Shown: piece after piece, positions 8,251 to 17,600 of the stretch
How positions within the stretch are numbered: the first letter of the stretch is position 1
Layout: every line of letters begins with the position of its first letter
Assembly: GCF_000255705.1 (NCBI RefSeq)
Contig: NZ_JH636441.1
Coordinates: forward strand, 587,124-651,123
Direction of reading: 5' to 3'
Origin: Zavarzinella formosa DSM 19928
GTDB taxonomy: Bacteria > Planctomycetota > Planctomycetia > Gemmatales > Gemmataceae
DNA: 64,000 nucleotides
Notes under the pieces: generated by a model
The model's database searches: none
What the model saw: the letters and a program-made list of their open reading frames with translations, nothing else
What the model was told of the DNA's origin: nothing
Made by a program: the position numbers and the translations under genes

Positions 8251-9753
8251 ATGCGTCGTCACAAGCCGCCAACGCTCGTCAGCATGTGGATGTTGGATGT
8301 TTTCTGCTGCGCTCTGGGGTGTGTCACGCTCCTGTGGTTGCTCAAAACCCGCGAGGCGGGCATCACCTCGGACGAGGCGTTAAACGCCAATTCGTCGCTG
8401 ATGCAAACCCGTGAAGAATTGGAAGAAACAAAGAAGCAATCAGCCCTCCGACTTGCGGATGCGGAGCGACTGCTCGCCGAACTCAATTCCACGAAATCTT
8501 TGCTGGCGTTGGCCCGTTCGGAGCGGGACGACCTCGCCAAGTCGATTGCCTTGGTGCGGGGCGAGAGGGACAAGACCGCCACCGAACTGGCCCTCATGGT
8601 CGGCGAGCGGGACAAAAACGCCAAAGATCTTGCGTTGGTGACGGACGACCGAAACAAGAACGCGAAGAATCTCGCCCTGATCGAACAGGAACTGGCTAAA
8701 ACCAAGAATGACCTGAAGCTCGCGCTCGCCAAGGCCGACGATCTCGACAAGACCCTTAAAGGCTTGAACAGCAAACTAACCGCCACCGACGCGGAATTGG
8801 CGAAAAAACGCGGCGAAATGGAGACGATCAACAAACAACTCGATGCCGCGAAGAAGCAGGCGAGCGAGTTGGAAACGCTGGTGCGGGACAAAGACAAGAT
8901 GCGGACGGATGCCGAGAGCAAGCTAAAAGCCTCGGAAACGCGACTGGACGCCATGAGCCGCACGGCCACGGATGCCACAAAACTGCAGGCCAAACTTGAT
9001 GCCTTGGAACTCACGCTCAAGGCCCAGAAGACGCAACTCGACGAAGCGAATGTGACCATCGTGGACCTTCAAGGAACGAAGGCCAAACTCGCGGACAAGG
9101 TGAACCAACTGCGGATCGAGAGCGACAACAAATTCGCCGGGATCGCCCTCACGGGGAAGAATGTCGTCTTCTTGGTGGACATGTCCGGCAGCATGGACCG
9201 CGTGGACGAAAACACGCTGGAGCCGACCAAATGGCCGACCGTCCGGGACACGGTCTGCAAGCTGCTGGTCTCGTTGCCGGACATCGAACATTTTCAAGTG
9301 ATTATGTTTTCCAGCAAAGCCTCGTTCCTCCTGAGCGAGACGGACTGGATCAAGTACGACAAGACCAAAAGCATCGAACAAATCCGGACGGCCATGAGCA
9401 ATGTGAAGCCGACCGGGGATACGAACATGTACACCGGGTTGGAAGAGGCTTTCCGGTTCCGGGCAAAGGGCCTCGACACCCTGTACCTGATTTCAGACGG
9501 TCTTCCCACCTCCGGGCCGGGGCTGACGGCCGCCCAAGAACGGCAGGGTATTTCGGACACCGACCGCACGAATATTCTCTCCCGCCATGTCCGCCGGGTT
9601 CTGCTCACGGAATGGAACAAACCGGATGCCCAGAAGCAGCGGGTGAGAATCAACTCCGTCGGCTTCTTCTACGAATCTCCGGACGTTGGCGCCTTCCTCT
9701 GGTCCCTCTCCCGCGAGAACGACGGGAGTTTTGTGGGGATGTCTCGCCCATAG
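8251..9753 (+). CDS. Membrane-anchored coiled-coil VWA protein
   Basis: A 500-residue protein with one N-terminal membrane anchor (residues 8-28). A long Lys/Glu/Ala-rich coiled coil follows (about 45-295), including near-repeats such as LALMVGERDKNAKD and LALVTDDRNKNAKN. A C-terminal von Willebrand factor A domain has a metal-ion-dependent adhesion site VDMSGSM starting at D310, plus TGDTNMYTGLEEA and YLISDGLPTSGPG. The layout suggests a rod that holds a VWA head away from the membrane. ATG 8251 follows ACAGGATGATTTG; a TTG one codon earlier is also possible. It is the third gene of the MotA-like/actin-like/VWA set. Which side of the membrane the rod faces is not certain. Confidence 0.8.
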   Translation: MRRHKPPTLVSMWMLDVFCCALGCVTLLWLLKTREAGITSDEALNANSSLMQTREELEETKKQSALRLADAERLLAELNSTKSLLALARSERDDLAKSIALVRGERDKTATELALMVGERDKNAKDLALVTDDRNKNAKNLALIEQELAKTKNDLKLALAKADDLDKTLKGLNSKLTATDAELAKKRGEMETINKQLDAAKKQASELETLVRDKDKMRTDAESKLKASETRLDAMSRTATDATKLQAKLDALELTLKAQKTQLDEANVTIVDLQGTKAKLADKVNQLRIESDNKFAGIALTGKNVVFLVDMSGSMDRVDENTLEPTKWPTVRDTVCKLLVSLPDIEHFQVIMFSSKASFLLSETDWIKYDKTKSIEQIRTAMSNVKPTGDTNMYTGLEEAFRFRAKGLDTLYLISDGLPTSGPGLTAAQERQGISDTDRTNILSRHVRRVLLTEWNKPDAQKQRVRINSVGFFYESPDVGAFLWSLSRENDGSFVGMSRP

Positions 9754-9767
9754 AGATTGAAAGCATT

Positions 9768-9869
9768 AACCACAAAGGCACAAAAATCACACGAAGTTTC
9801 ACCAAGAAGAAAGCAGAATCTCTTCGTCTTCTTGGTGAAACTTCGTGTGACCTTTATGCCTTTGTGGTT
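9768..9869. repeat. Long inverted repeat with 43-bp arms
   Basis: Arms 9768-9810 and 9827-9869 are inverted copies with about three mismatches and a 16-base loop. The outer ends read AACCACAAAGGCA / TGCCTTTGTGGTT and the inner part includes CACGAAGTTTCACCAAG. The element lies just after the VWA gene and would fold into a very stable hairpin that could also stop transcription. Confidence 0.85.
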
Positions 9870-9972
9870 GGTCTTCTCTTGGTTCCAAGTTTCAAGTCTG
9901 GCCGCTTCTGTCGCATTCGGGATAATTCGCTCAAGGGAATCCGGAAGATTCACTGACCCTCGGAGCGATTGA

Positions 9973-11187
9973 ATGACGGAACTCGACATTCCCAAACTGC
10001 GGCCGGGCCTCAAGGCCGTCGCCGGGGACAAACCGGACACCGTGGTGATCGTCGATCAGTACCGCCTCGGGGATGCCATCGAAATCTCCCATGCGATGTT
10101 TGAACTCATCACGTTGTTCGATGGCCGAAAGAATCTCAAGCAGATCCGCGAAGAGACCGCCAAGATGTTCGAGGGGGAGCCGGTCCCCATGGAAACGCTG
10201 GTGAATCTGGTTCGCGGGCTGGATCTGGATTATCTGCTCGACACCCCGAGATTGCGGGAAAAGCTGAACACGCCGGACAGACCCCCCACATGCGTCGGTG
10301 TCTACGATGCGGACCCTGAAAAGGCCCGCAAGCAGTTGAAGAAGCTCTTCACCAACACCGGCGGGCCGGGATTGCCGGGAGAACCGGGTTGCCGGGTCGC
10401 CACCGATGGGGCCGTTCGGGCGGTGCTGGTCCCGCACATGGACTATCTTCGCGGGGGCGTCACCTACGGTTGGGGTTTCAAGGAATTGGTCGAACGAACG
10501 GATGCCTCTCTATTCGTCATTATCGGCACATCCCATTATTCCGGGTATCGATTCTCGCTCAGTCGTCAGAATTTTGCCACGAGCTTCGGGAAAGTACCCA
10601 CCGATCAGGCGTATGTGGACCGGATCGCCAAACACTATGGCCCCGGCCTTTTTGATGATCCATATGCGCACGTGCCGGAACATTCGATTGAACTCGAAGT
10701 GGCGATGCTCCAATATGTGTTTGATGGAAAACGCCCGTTCCGCATCGTGCCCTTGCTGACCGGGTCTTACTTCGATTGTGTCGGCAAGCGGACCAACCCG
10801 CGCGACCAAGCCGATATCGCCCGAATGATCTCGGCCCTGAAATTGGCCGAGGCTGAGGCCGGGGAGAAGGTCTGTTACGTTATCAGCGGGGATCTCGCCC
10901 ACATCGGGCCGAAGTTTGAAGATCCGGATCTGCTGAGTGATGAACAACTTAAGGAGAGCAAGAAGCAGGACGACCGGTTGATGCAATTCGTGGCCGCCGC
11001 AGACACGGATGGCTATTTCGGCGTGATCGCGGCCGAGGAGGACAGCCGCCGGATCTGCGGGCTGCCGCCGACGTATCTCACCTTGGAGGCGGCCAAGCCG
11101 AAGCGTGGGAAACTCCTCCATTACGGCCGGTATATTCAGCCGGAAGGGATTGAGAGTGTGAGTTTCGCGGCCGTCGCTTTCGACTGA
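9973..11187 (+). CDS. amrB: AmmeMemoRadiSam system protein B (MEMO family)
   Basis: A 404-residue protein. The C-terminal two thirds (about 145-404) is a MEMO1-like domain with histidine motifs LVPHMDYLRGG, GTSHYSG and EHSIELEVAMLQ, followed by YVISGDLAHIGPKFED. The family resembles class III extradiol dioxygenases and binds metal through such histidines. The first 120 residues form an extra domain containing a helical PqqD-like stretch (ELITLFDGRKNLKQIRE). Partners AmmeMemoRadiSam A (AMMECR1) and the radical-SAM protein are not in this window, so the gene appears detached from the usual system. Start 9973 has GGAG ten bases upstream. Confidence 0.85.
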   Translation: MTELDIPKLRPGLKAVAGDKPDTVVIVDQYRLGDAIEISHAMFELITLFDGRKNLKQIREETAKMFEGEPVPMETLVNLVRGLDLDYLLDTPRLREKLNTPDRPPTCVGVYDADPEKARKQLKKLFTNTGGPGLPGEPGCRVATDGAVRAVLVPHMDYLRGGVTYGWGFKELVERTDASLFVIIGTSHYSGYRFSLSRQNFATSFGKVPTDQAYVDRIAKHYGPGLFDDPYAHVPEHSIELEVAMLQYVFDGKRPFRIVPLLTGSYFDCVGKRTNPRDQADIARMISALKLAEAEAGEKVCYVISGDLAHIGPKFEDPDLLSDEQLKESKKQDDRLMQFVAAADTDGYFGVIAAEEDSRRICGLPPTYLTLEAAKPKRGKLLHYGRYIQPEGIESVSFAAVAFD

Positions 11188-11266
11188 GAAGCTTTCGAGC
11201 GAGAAAGATTTCACCCCGCGTCCGTATAATCTTTGGTGTGACATCCCTCGATTCGACGGAGCGGCA

Positions 11267-11848
11267 ATGAAACAGTTAATGTCTCCCGGCGGTTCGCGGC
11301 GATTGATGGCGGCGGTGGTCATGGGCACGGCTCTCTCGGCAATGGCCGGGGAAGCAATGGCCAGCCAACCGGCCCCCGATGCGGTTCACGATATTTCCCG
11401 TTATTGTCAGGTTTGCTGGCGCAATGCCCGGCTCCACCCGGATAGCTGGTCGGACTGCACCCAAGAGGTGCTGATCCGCTTGCTTCAAACGGTGGAAGCC
11501 GAGAAGTGGCCGCAACTCCTGAAACTGGAAAGCGACGACCGCCGGGAGTTTATCCGCGCCATTGATGCCGTGAAGAAGCGAACCCAACGGGCCAAAAAGT
11601 ACCAAATCCTTTCGGACGAAGTGCCAGACCGGCGCATGACTCCGGATTCATCCCGAAACGAGATCCAGGAAGAACTGGAACTTGCCTCCGGGAAAGTGCT
11701 TAGTCAGCGGCAGCAGCGCATCCTGCAACTGACTCGCGACGGCTGGACCGTTCCCGAGATTGCGACGGACATGAACACCACCGTCGAACGCATCAGTGAC
11801 GAAAAGTACAAAGCCATCCGCAAGTTGCGGAAGGAATTGAACGGCTGA
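11267..11848 (+). CDS. Sigma-70-like factor with hydrophobic N-terminus
   Basis: A 193-residue protein. Residues 45-75 resemble sigma region 2 (CTQEVLIRLLQTV) and residues 140-190 resemble region 4, with a helix-turn-helix WTVPEIATDMNTTVERISDEKYKAIRKLR. This fits a planctomycete ECF-type sigma factor. The N-terminus is odd: residues 11-32 have the Arg-Arg, hydrophobic run and AMA-S ending of an exported protein. Start 11267 is supported by GGAG about nine bases upstream. In-frame ATGs at 11342 and 11357 would remove the hydrophobic stretch but lack a ribosome site. No anti-sigma gene is adjacent. Confidence 0.72.
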   Translation: MKQLMSPGGSRRLMAAVVMGTALSAMAGEAMASQPAPDAVHDISRYCQVCWRNARLHPDSWSDCTQEVLIRLLQTVEAEKWPQLLKLESDDRREFIRAIDAVKKRTQRAKKYQILSDEVPDRRMTPDSSRNEIQEELELASGKVLSQRQQRILQLTRDGWTVPEIATDMNTTVERISDEKYKAIRKLRKELNG

Positions 11849-11862
11849 GAGAACGAATAAGA

Positions 11863-12018
11863 GAAGAGTTCACGCAAAGATCGCAAAGCACTGCAAAGAT
11901 CGCATAAGAGTCGAAGAATGGTTTAAATCTGTCTTCCACGCGGGGAAGAGAAACTTAAACCATTCAAAATCACTTATGCGATCTTTGCGGTGCTTTGCGA
12001 TCTTTGCGTGAACTCTTC
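11863..12018. repeat. Long inverted repeat with 46-bp arms
   Basis: Arms 11863-11908 and 11973-12018 are inverted copies with one mismatch (GAAGAGTTCACGCAAAGATC at the outer edge). A shorter inner pairing near the loop (AATGGTTTAA with TTAAACCATT) extends the structure. It fills the gap between the sigma-factor gene and the next gene and ends about 20 bases before that gene's start. Confidence 0.85.
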
Positions 12019-12040
12019 GTTTTATAGGTGGTTTCCCCAA

Positions 12041-12451
12041 ATGACTCCCTCCGAAGCCGTTGATCGTCTCCAAACTGTCTTGGCCCATCTGTGGATGATC
12101 CGCACGTTTCTGAAACACGCGGACGAAGTCACGGAGGACGAACAGCTCATCGAAATTCCCCGGCTGTTGTACGATTCGATTCGGGCTGCCGAACCCGCCT
12201 ATCTTCGCAAGGACTTCCCGACGTATCTCCGGCGTCTCAAGGGCAAGTTGGGTAAACTCCGCAAGGGGGCCGACCTGTTCGCCCGCGAATATTCCCGCGT
12301 GTCGGCCCACACCAATTTCGAGATGGCTTCCATTTCCTTGAGCGGGGCCGTCCGGCAGATGGAGGAGATTTTTTCGCAGATCACCGGGACGGTGGAGACG
12401 GCAATAGAACCGGAAGAAGAGGGCGGGGCGGTTGGCGAGGAAAACGCATGA
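12041..12451 (+). CDS. Hypothetical helical protein
   Basis: A 136-residue protein rich in charged and helix-forming residues, with no signal peptide or membrane segment and an acidic C-terminal tail (EPEEEGG). I recognise no domain. ATG 12041 was preferred over an upstream in-frame ATG because that lies inside the hairpin at 11863-12018, and the sequence only looks protein-like from MTPSEAVDRL onward. TAGGTGG about 12 bases upstream is a modest ribosome site. Confidence 0.6.
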   Translation: MTPSEAVDRLQTVLAHLWMIRTFLKHADEVTEDEQLIEIPRLLYDSIRAAEPAYLRKDFPTYLRRLKGKLGKLRKGADLFAREYSRVSAHTNFEMASISLSGAVRQMEEIFSQITGTVETAIEPEEEGGAVGEENA

Positions 12452-12520
12452 ACGATTGCAACGATAGGCTTACAGTTGGTACGATGAAACACGTTTGATG
12501 ACCCGACGAGAAAGAGTATT

Positions 12521-12781
12521 ATGGCCGTCACCGAACAACGCCACCCGACAGATGAACTTGTCAGACTCGGCCAAGAGGCATTTGATCGAACGGTGCGATC
12601 ACGATTGCAGCCGGAAGACGATGGCAAATTCGTGGCCATTGATGTCGATTCGGAAGATTATGAAATCGACTTGGACGATTACGCCGCGATCAAGCGCCTC
12701 TTGGCCCGATGTCCGGCGGCCCAAGTCCTCTTGTTGCGAGCCGGGCAGAAGGGCACTTGCCGCTTTGGTTTACACCGATGA
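12521..12781 (+). CDS. Small protein paired with aspartic protease
   Basis: An 86-residue acidic protein with the core FVAIDVDSEDYEIDLDD followed by a helix and LLLRAGQKGTCRFG. Small proteins of this pattern often precede clan AA aspartic protease genes in cyanobacteria and planctomycetes. The role is unknown; an antitoxin-like or substrate/partner role has the same gene order as toxin-antitoxin pairs but is not shown. Its stop codon overlaps the start of the protease gene (ATGA), so translation is probably coupled. Confidence 0.7.
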   Translation: MAVTEQRHPTDELVRLGQEAFDRTVRSRLQPEDDGKFVAIDVDSEDYEIDLDDYAAIKRLLARCPAAQVLLLRAGQKGTCRFGLHR

Positions 12782-13149
12782 TACGCGGAACCGTAAACAC
12801 TCGCGGGGAGGCGGTTGTCAGCCTCCATGTGAAAGGCGCCAACGGTTTGGAGTTTGACGTGGATGCCGTCATCGACACCGGCTTCAATGCCTCTCTGACC
12901 CTGCCTCCGGCCTTGGTGTCGATACTAGGCCTTCCAACCTTGTCGGCGGGTGTTTCATATCTCGCGGATGGCTCAATTTGCCAATACGATGTTTGCCCGG
13001 TGGCCGTCGTCTGGGATGGGATCGAGCAAGTGGTGACGGCCTATGCCATCGGCGATGAACCGTTGCTGGGGATGCGTCTCCTCGCGGGTCACGAATTACG
13101 AATGCAACTGGTGCCCGGCGGGTTGGTGGAAATCAAAACAATCCCCTGA
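12778..13149 (+). CDS. Clan AA (retropepsin-like) aspartic protease
   Basis: A 123-residue protein matching single-lobe retroviral-type aspartic proteases. The catalytic motif DAVIDTGFNASLTLP contains the Asp-Thr-Gly triad (D37), and LLGMRLLAGHELRM near the C-terminus is the conserved Gly-rich hydrophobic segment of the second half. Such enzymes act as homodimers. There is no signal peptide, so it is likely cytosolic. ATG 12778 overlaps the stop of the preceding small gene by four bases. An upstream in-frame ATG lies inside that gene and is less likely. Confidence 0.85.
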   Translation: MIRGTVNTRGEAVVSLHVKGANGLEFDVDAVIDTGFNASLTLPPALVSILGLPTLSAGVSYLADGSICQYDVCPVAVVWDGIEQVVTAYAIGDEPLLGMRLLAGHELRMQLVPGGLVEIKTIP

Positions 13150-13507
13150 TGAAACCGCACTTTTTCAAGCCTCTTTTGATCTGTCTGGTTCGTTATCAAT
13201 TCAACAAAAAAGCCGAAGGCATTCTTAGTAATGAAAAGATCTTCTCCTCAAGTTTCCCACCGGTGGGGATGGCAAATTGACGTGCCGACGGGTGATTTGC
13301 CTTTTCCCGTTTTTTTCGCCGTGTGCATCTAGCTTTCGCCGGAGGTTCGTCCAAAATACGACTTCGATCACGCCGAGTGCGAGTTAACTCTCCATTAACT
13401 CAGTGGCCTCGGTGCCCGAAGAAAGACGGTTATCCCCGTCAGTCGTTCGCGGTTTGAATCAAAATAGCGTCCCAGCCGATGCGACACGATACGGAGTGCC
13501 AAAGCTC
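13150..13507. promoter_or_regulatory. Upstream region of the respiratory operon
   Basis: About 360 bases without a gene. Two copies of TTAACTC (13384-13390 and 13395-13401) are spaced 11 bp apart, one turn of the helix, which is what a dimeric regulator often binds. This region should hold the main promoter for the respiratory genes. The remainder shows nothing I can name. Confidence 0.45.
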
Positions 13508-13807
13508 ATGAAGGGACCAGAATCTGCTCTCATTGAAACCACCGAAGTCCACCACATCATTCGTGGGTTGGCGGTCGGTTCGTTCGGGATGAGCTTCTTT
13601 TCGTTTCTGGTCTTCTGGTGGATCCCCTTCGGGTTCCTCGTGTCCAGCGCCGCCGGTGTCATGGCGCTCACCAGCATTGCCTTGGGCATTCGCACCAAAG
13701 AACGCGGCCTCTACTATCCGCTGGGGGCGATTGCCCTGACGATTATCACGACGCATGCCGCCTTGCTTTCCATGAAGTTCACCAACGTTTTGTTTCTCGA
13801 TTTTTAA
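13508..13807 (+). CDS. Small membrane protein before the ACIII operon
   Basis: A 99-residue protein with two or three hydrophobic segments (about residues 25-43, 45-60 and 72-92) joined by short charged loops (IRTKERGLYYP). It resembles DUF4190-type small membrane proteins but I cannot assign it firmly. It starts the co-directional run and lies 74 bases before actA, so it may be part of that operon. An earlier in-frame ATG at 13403 would add 35 unstructured residues, and I consider it less likely. Confidence 0.6.
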   Translation: MKGPESALIETTEVHHIIRGLAVGSFGMSFFSFLVFWWIPFGFLVSSAAGVMALTSIALGIRTKERGLYYPLGAIALTIITTHAALLSMKFTNVLFLDF

Positions 13808-13881
13808 TCCGGTCCCGCGGTTGTGCCGGTGGTTGCCGGTCGGCCGGGGAGTTTGTCGCCCTCCGTATGGGGAATTGATCG

Positions 13882-14595
13882 ATGGCCCAGGTATTTCACC
13901 GCAGCATGAACGCGGTATCCCGAATCATGGTGTTCGGGCTGCCGCTCTTGTTCATGGGGTCGGTTCTCGGCGGATCGATCATCTATCGCTCTGGCTATAT
14001 CACCGGCCGCGGCGAAACGGTCGATCAGCCCGTGCCGTTCAGCCACCTGCACCACGTCGGGCAGTTGGGCATTGATTGTCGCTACTGCCACACTTCCGTG
14101 GAATCTTCGAGTTTTGCCGGCATCCCGCCGACGAAGACTTGCATGAACTGCCACCAGCAGATGTGGGCCGGGGCTGAAATGCTCAACCCGATCCGTGAAA
14201 GCTACAAGCAAAACAAATCCGTTCCGTGGGAGCGGGTTCATAACCTGCCTGACTATGTCTACTTCAATCACTCGATTCACGTGGCCAAGGGCGTCGGCTG
14301 CGTGTCGTGTCACGGCCAGGTTGATCAGATGCCGCTGATGTATCAAAGCAAGTCGCTGCTGATGGAATGGTGCTTGAAGTGCCACCGAAACCCGGAGCCG
14401 AATCTTCGGCCCGCCTCGGAGGTCACCAGCATGACATTCAAGCCGGCCGACTATGTGAACCCGGAGACGGGCAAGAAGGAAAACCCAGAAACCGGCAAGC
14501 CGTTCACGCAAGCCGAACTCGGGAAGTTGATGAAGGATAAGAATCACGTGCGAAATGCCCTGACGCTGACCAGTTGTTCGATCTGCCACCGCTAA
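13882..14595 (+). CDS. actA: ACIII pentaheme cytochrome c subunit ActA
   Basis: A 237-residue protein with an N-terminal membrane anchor (residues 13-36) and five CxxCH heme c sites: CRYCH at 66, CMNCH at 87, CVSCH at 140, CLKCH at 164 and CSICH at 232. This is the pentaheme ActA of alternative complex III, the quinol:cytochrome c/HiPIP oxidoreductase that replaces the bc1 complex in many planctomycetes, Bacteroidota and Chloroflexi. ActA carries electrons on the periplasmic face towards the terminal acceptor. It is followed directly by actB. Confidence 0.93.
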   Translation: MAQVFHRSMNAVSRIMVFGLPLLFMGSVLGGSIIYRSGYITGRGETVDQPVPFSHLHHVGQLGIDCRYCHTSVESSSFAGIPPTKTCMNCHQQMWAGAEMLNPIRESYKQNKSVPWERVHNLPDYVYFNHSIHVAKGVGCVSCHGQVDQMPLMYQSKSLLMEWCLKCHRNPEPNLRPASEVTSMTFKPADYVNPETGKKENPETGKPFTQAELGKLMKDKNHVRNALTLTSCSICHR

Positions 14596-14615
14596 CCCAA
14601 GGTGATGAGGGACCG

Positions 14616-17600
14616 ATGGCCCTGAGAACCGATTCTGACAATCCGATTGAGTCCGGCGGCGGCGACGACTTGTGGCTAGGCCTCGAGCATTTCGCCAACA
14701 CGCCTGAATTCACCGAAATGCTCCACCGGGAATTCCCGGAGGACGCCACGGCGTGGAACGACCCCGTGAGTCGGCGAACCTTCCTCACGCTCTCGGGGGC
14801 CTCCGTGGCCCTCGCCGGGATCGGCTGCTCGCCGCGCCCCGCGTCGCGTGAGAAGATCTATCCGTATGTGAAACAGCCGGAACAGATCACTCCTGGTCTG
14901 CCGCTCTTCTTCGCCACCGGCCACGCCCAGCAAGGCGTGACCAGCGGCATCTTGGTCAAGAGCCGCGAAGGCCGGCCGATCAAGATCGAAGGGAACCCGA
15001 GCCATCCCGGCAGCCTCGGTTCGACCGACGTTTTCATGCAGGCTTCCCTGCTGAACCTGTACGATCCGGACCGCTCCCGGCAGGTCATCAACGGCCGCAC
15101 TGGCGACGAAATCACTTGGGACACGGCCATTGGCCAGCTCAAGGGCAAACTTCCGAAGACCGCCAAAGTGCGGATCCTGACGGAGACCGTCGGTTCGCCG
15201 AGTTTGGCCCAGACAATTGACACGTTCGCCAAGCAGTTCACGCCAGCCGCTGAATGGGTTCAGTACGAACCTGTGAACCGGGACAACGTACGGGAAGGCT
15301 CCAAGCTTGCCTTCGGTGAATACGTCAACGCCGTATACGACTTCACGAAGGCCCTCCGGGTCGTTTCACTGGATTCGGACTTTTTAGGTGGTGTTGTCGG
15401 TGGCGTGCGTTATGCGAAGGACTTCAACTCGCTTCGCAAGACCGCTGTGCCGGGCAAAGACAAAGACGGCCACACGGCGATGGTCACGCCGACCGCCGAT
15501 CAAATGAACCGGCTGTACTCGGTGGAATCGACGTTGTCCCCGACCGGGGCCGTGGCCGATCACCGTCTGCCGATGAAGTCTGTGGAAATCGAATCGTTCG
15601 TCCGGGCGCTGGCCAAGGAACTTGGCGTGAACGCCGGGGAAGGCGGCGCGCTGCCGGATCTCGCCAAGAAGTGGCTGGCTCCGCTGGTCAAGGACTTGCA
15701 GGCGAACAAGGGCAAGAGCATCGTGATCGCAGGGGATCATCAGCCCGCCGCCGTTCACGCGATTGTCCACAATATCAACGAGGCGCTTGGCAATATCGGC
15801 ACGACGGTGAAGCTCACCAAGCCGGTGGAAGCCAAGCCGAGCAATCAGCTCGCCGATTATAAGAAACTTGTCGAGGAAATGGCCGCCGGCAAGGTTGATG
15901 CCGTGTTGATCCTCGGCGTGAACCCGGTTTATTCCTCCCCGGCCGACATCGACTTTGTCGGCGCCCTCAAGAAGGTTCCGCTCAAGGTCCACATGGGAAG
16001 CCATCTGGACGAGACGGCGATCCTTTGTGACTACCACTTTAACGAGGCTCACGCCTTGGAAACGTGGGGCGACGGCCGGGCATTCGACGGCACCGCCAGC
16101 ATCAGCCAGCCGCTGATCGCCCCGTTGTTCAACGGCCATTCGATCCTTGAGTTGATCGCCTCGCTGACGACCAATGCCGCATTGGTCACCGGCATGGAGA
16201 TCGTGAAGACGTTCTGGCAAAACCAGCCGAAGGACGGGGGCACGCCTCCGGACTTCTCGATCTGGTGGCAGCACGTCCTTCAAGACGGCGTGGTCCCCAA
16301 ATCCGAATTCCCGGCAGTGGCGAAGAAGCCCGCCACGACGGCCATCCCGGCGTACAAGGCTCCCGGCAAGGGAACCGAGTTGAATCTCCGGGCCGACCCG
16401 AATCTGTTCGATGGCCGGTTCGCCAACAATGGTTGGTTGCAGGAACTTCCTCGGCCGATCACGAAGTTGACGTGGGATAACGCCGCGATCATTAGCCCCA
16501 AAACGGCGGCTGATCTTGGTTTCTCCGTCGGCATCATGCGGAGCGGCGGCGGCGAACACGGCAAGGCCCAAGTGGACATTGGTGAACTCACCATCGGCGG
16601 CAAGAAATTGACCGTCGCCGTGTGGATTCAGCCGATGCACGTTGATGACTCGATCACCCTCTATCTCGGCAGCGGCCGGGAACGATCCGGGCAGATTGGC
16701 AACACGGGCTTCAACGGCTTCAAGGTTCGCTCCGCTGAAAGCCCGGACATCAGCGTCGGTGCTGAACTGAAACCGACAGGCGAGAAGTTTATCCTCGCCT
16801 GCACCCAGTCGCACTTCAGCATGGAAGGTCGGCGGCCGGCCCGTTCGGCTTACTTGGAAGAGTTCCGCGAGAACCCGAATTTCGCCAAGGTGGCCGCGAT
16901 CGCCGCCCCCGAATGGAGAGAAATCGACGAGACTCTTCCCGGTAACGAACACAAACACGAAGAACACGGCCACGATCACGATCATGGCGAGAAGAAGTCC
17001 GAAGGCGGAGCCGGGAAGAAGGAAGAACACCACGAAGTGCATGACAAGCGGACGATTCCGCTCACCATGTACCCGCCGACGAACAAGGAAGGCCGCCGTT
17101 GGGCGATGGCCATCGACTTGACGCAGTGCAACGGGTGCAGCGTGTGCCTCATCGCCTGTCAGGCCGAAAACAACGTGCCGGTTGTGGGCAAAACGCAGGT
17201 CACCAAAGGCCGCGAAATGCACTGGATTCGGGTGGACCGCTACTACGAAGGGACCGACCCGAACGATGCCGCGAATCTCGTGGCTCACTTCCAGCCGGTT
17301 CCGTGTCAGCAGTGTGAAAAGGCTCCGTGTGAAGTTGTGTGCCCGGTGGCCGCGACGCTTCACAGCACGGACGGCCTGAACGACATGGTGTACAACCGCT
17401 GTGTCGGCACGCGGTATTGCTCCAACAACTGCCCCTATAAGGTGCGTCGGTTCAACTTCCTGACCTTCGCGGATTGGAAGACCGACACTCTCAAGCTCAT
17501 GCGGAACCCCGAGGTGACCGTTCGGGAGCGGGGGGTGATGGAAAAATGCACCTACTGCGTCCAACGGATTCGCTCGGCCGAGATTGAAGCCGAACGACAA

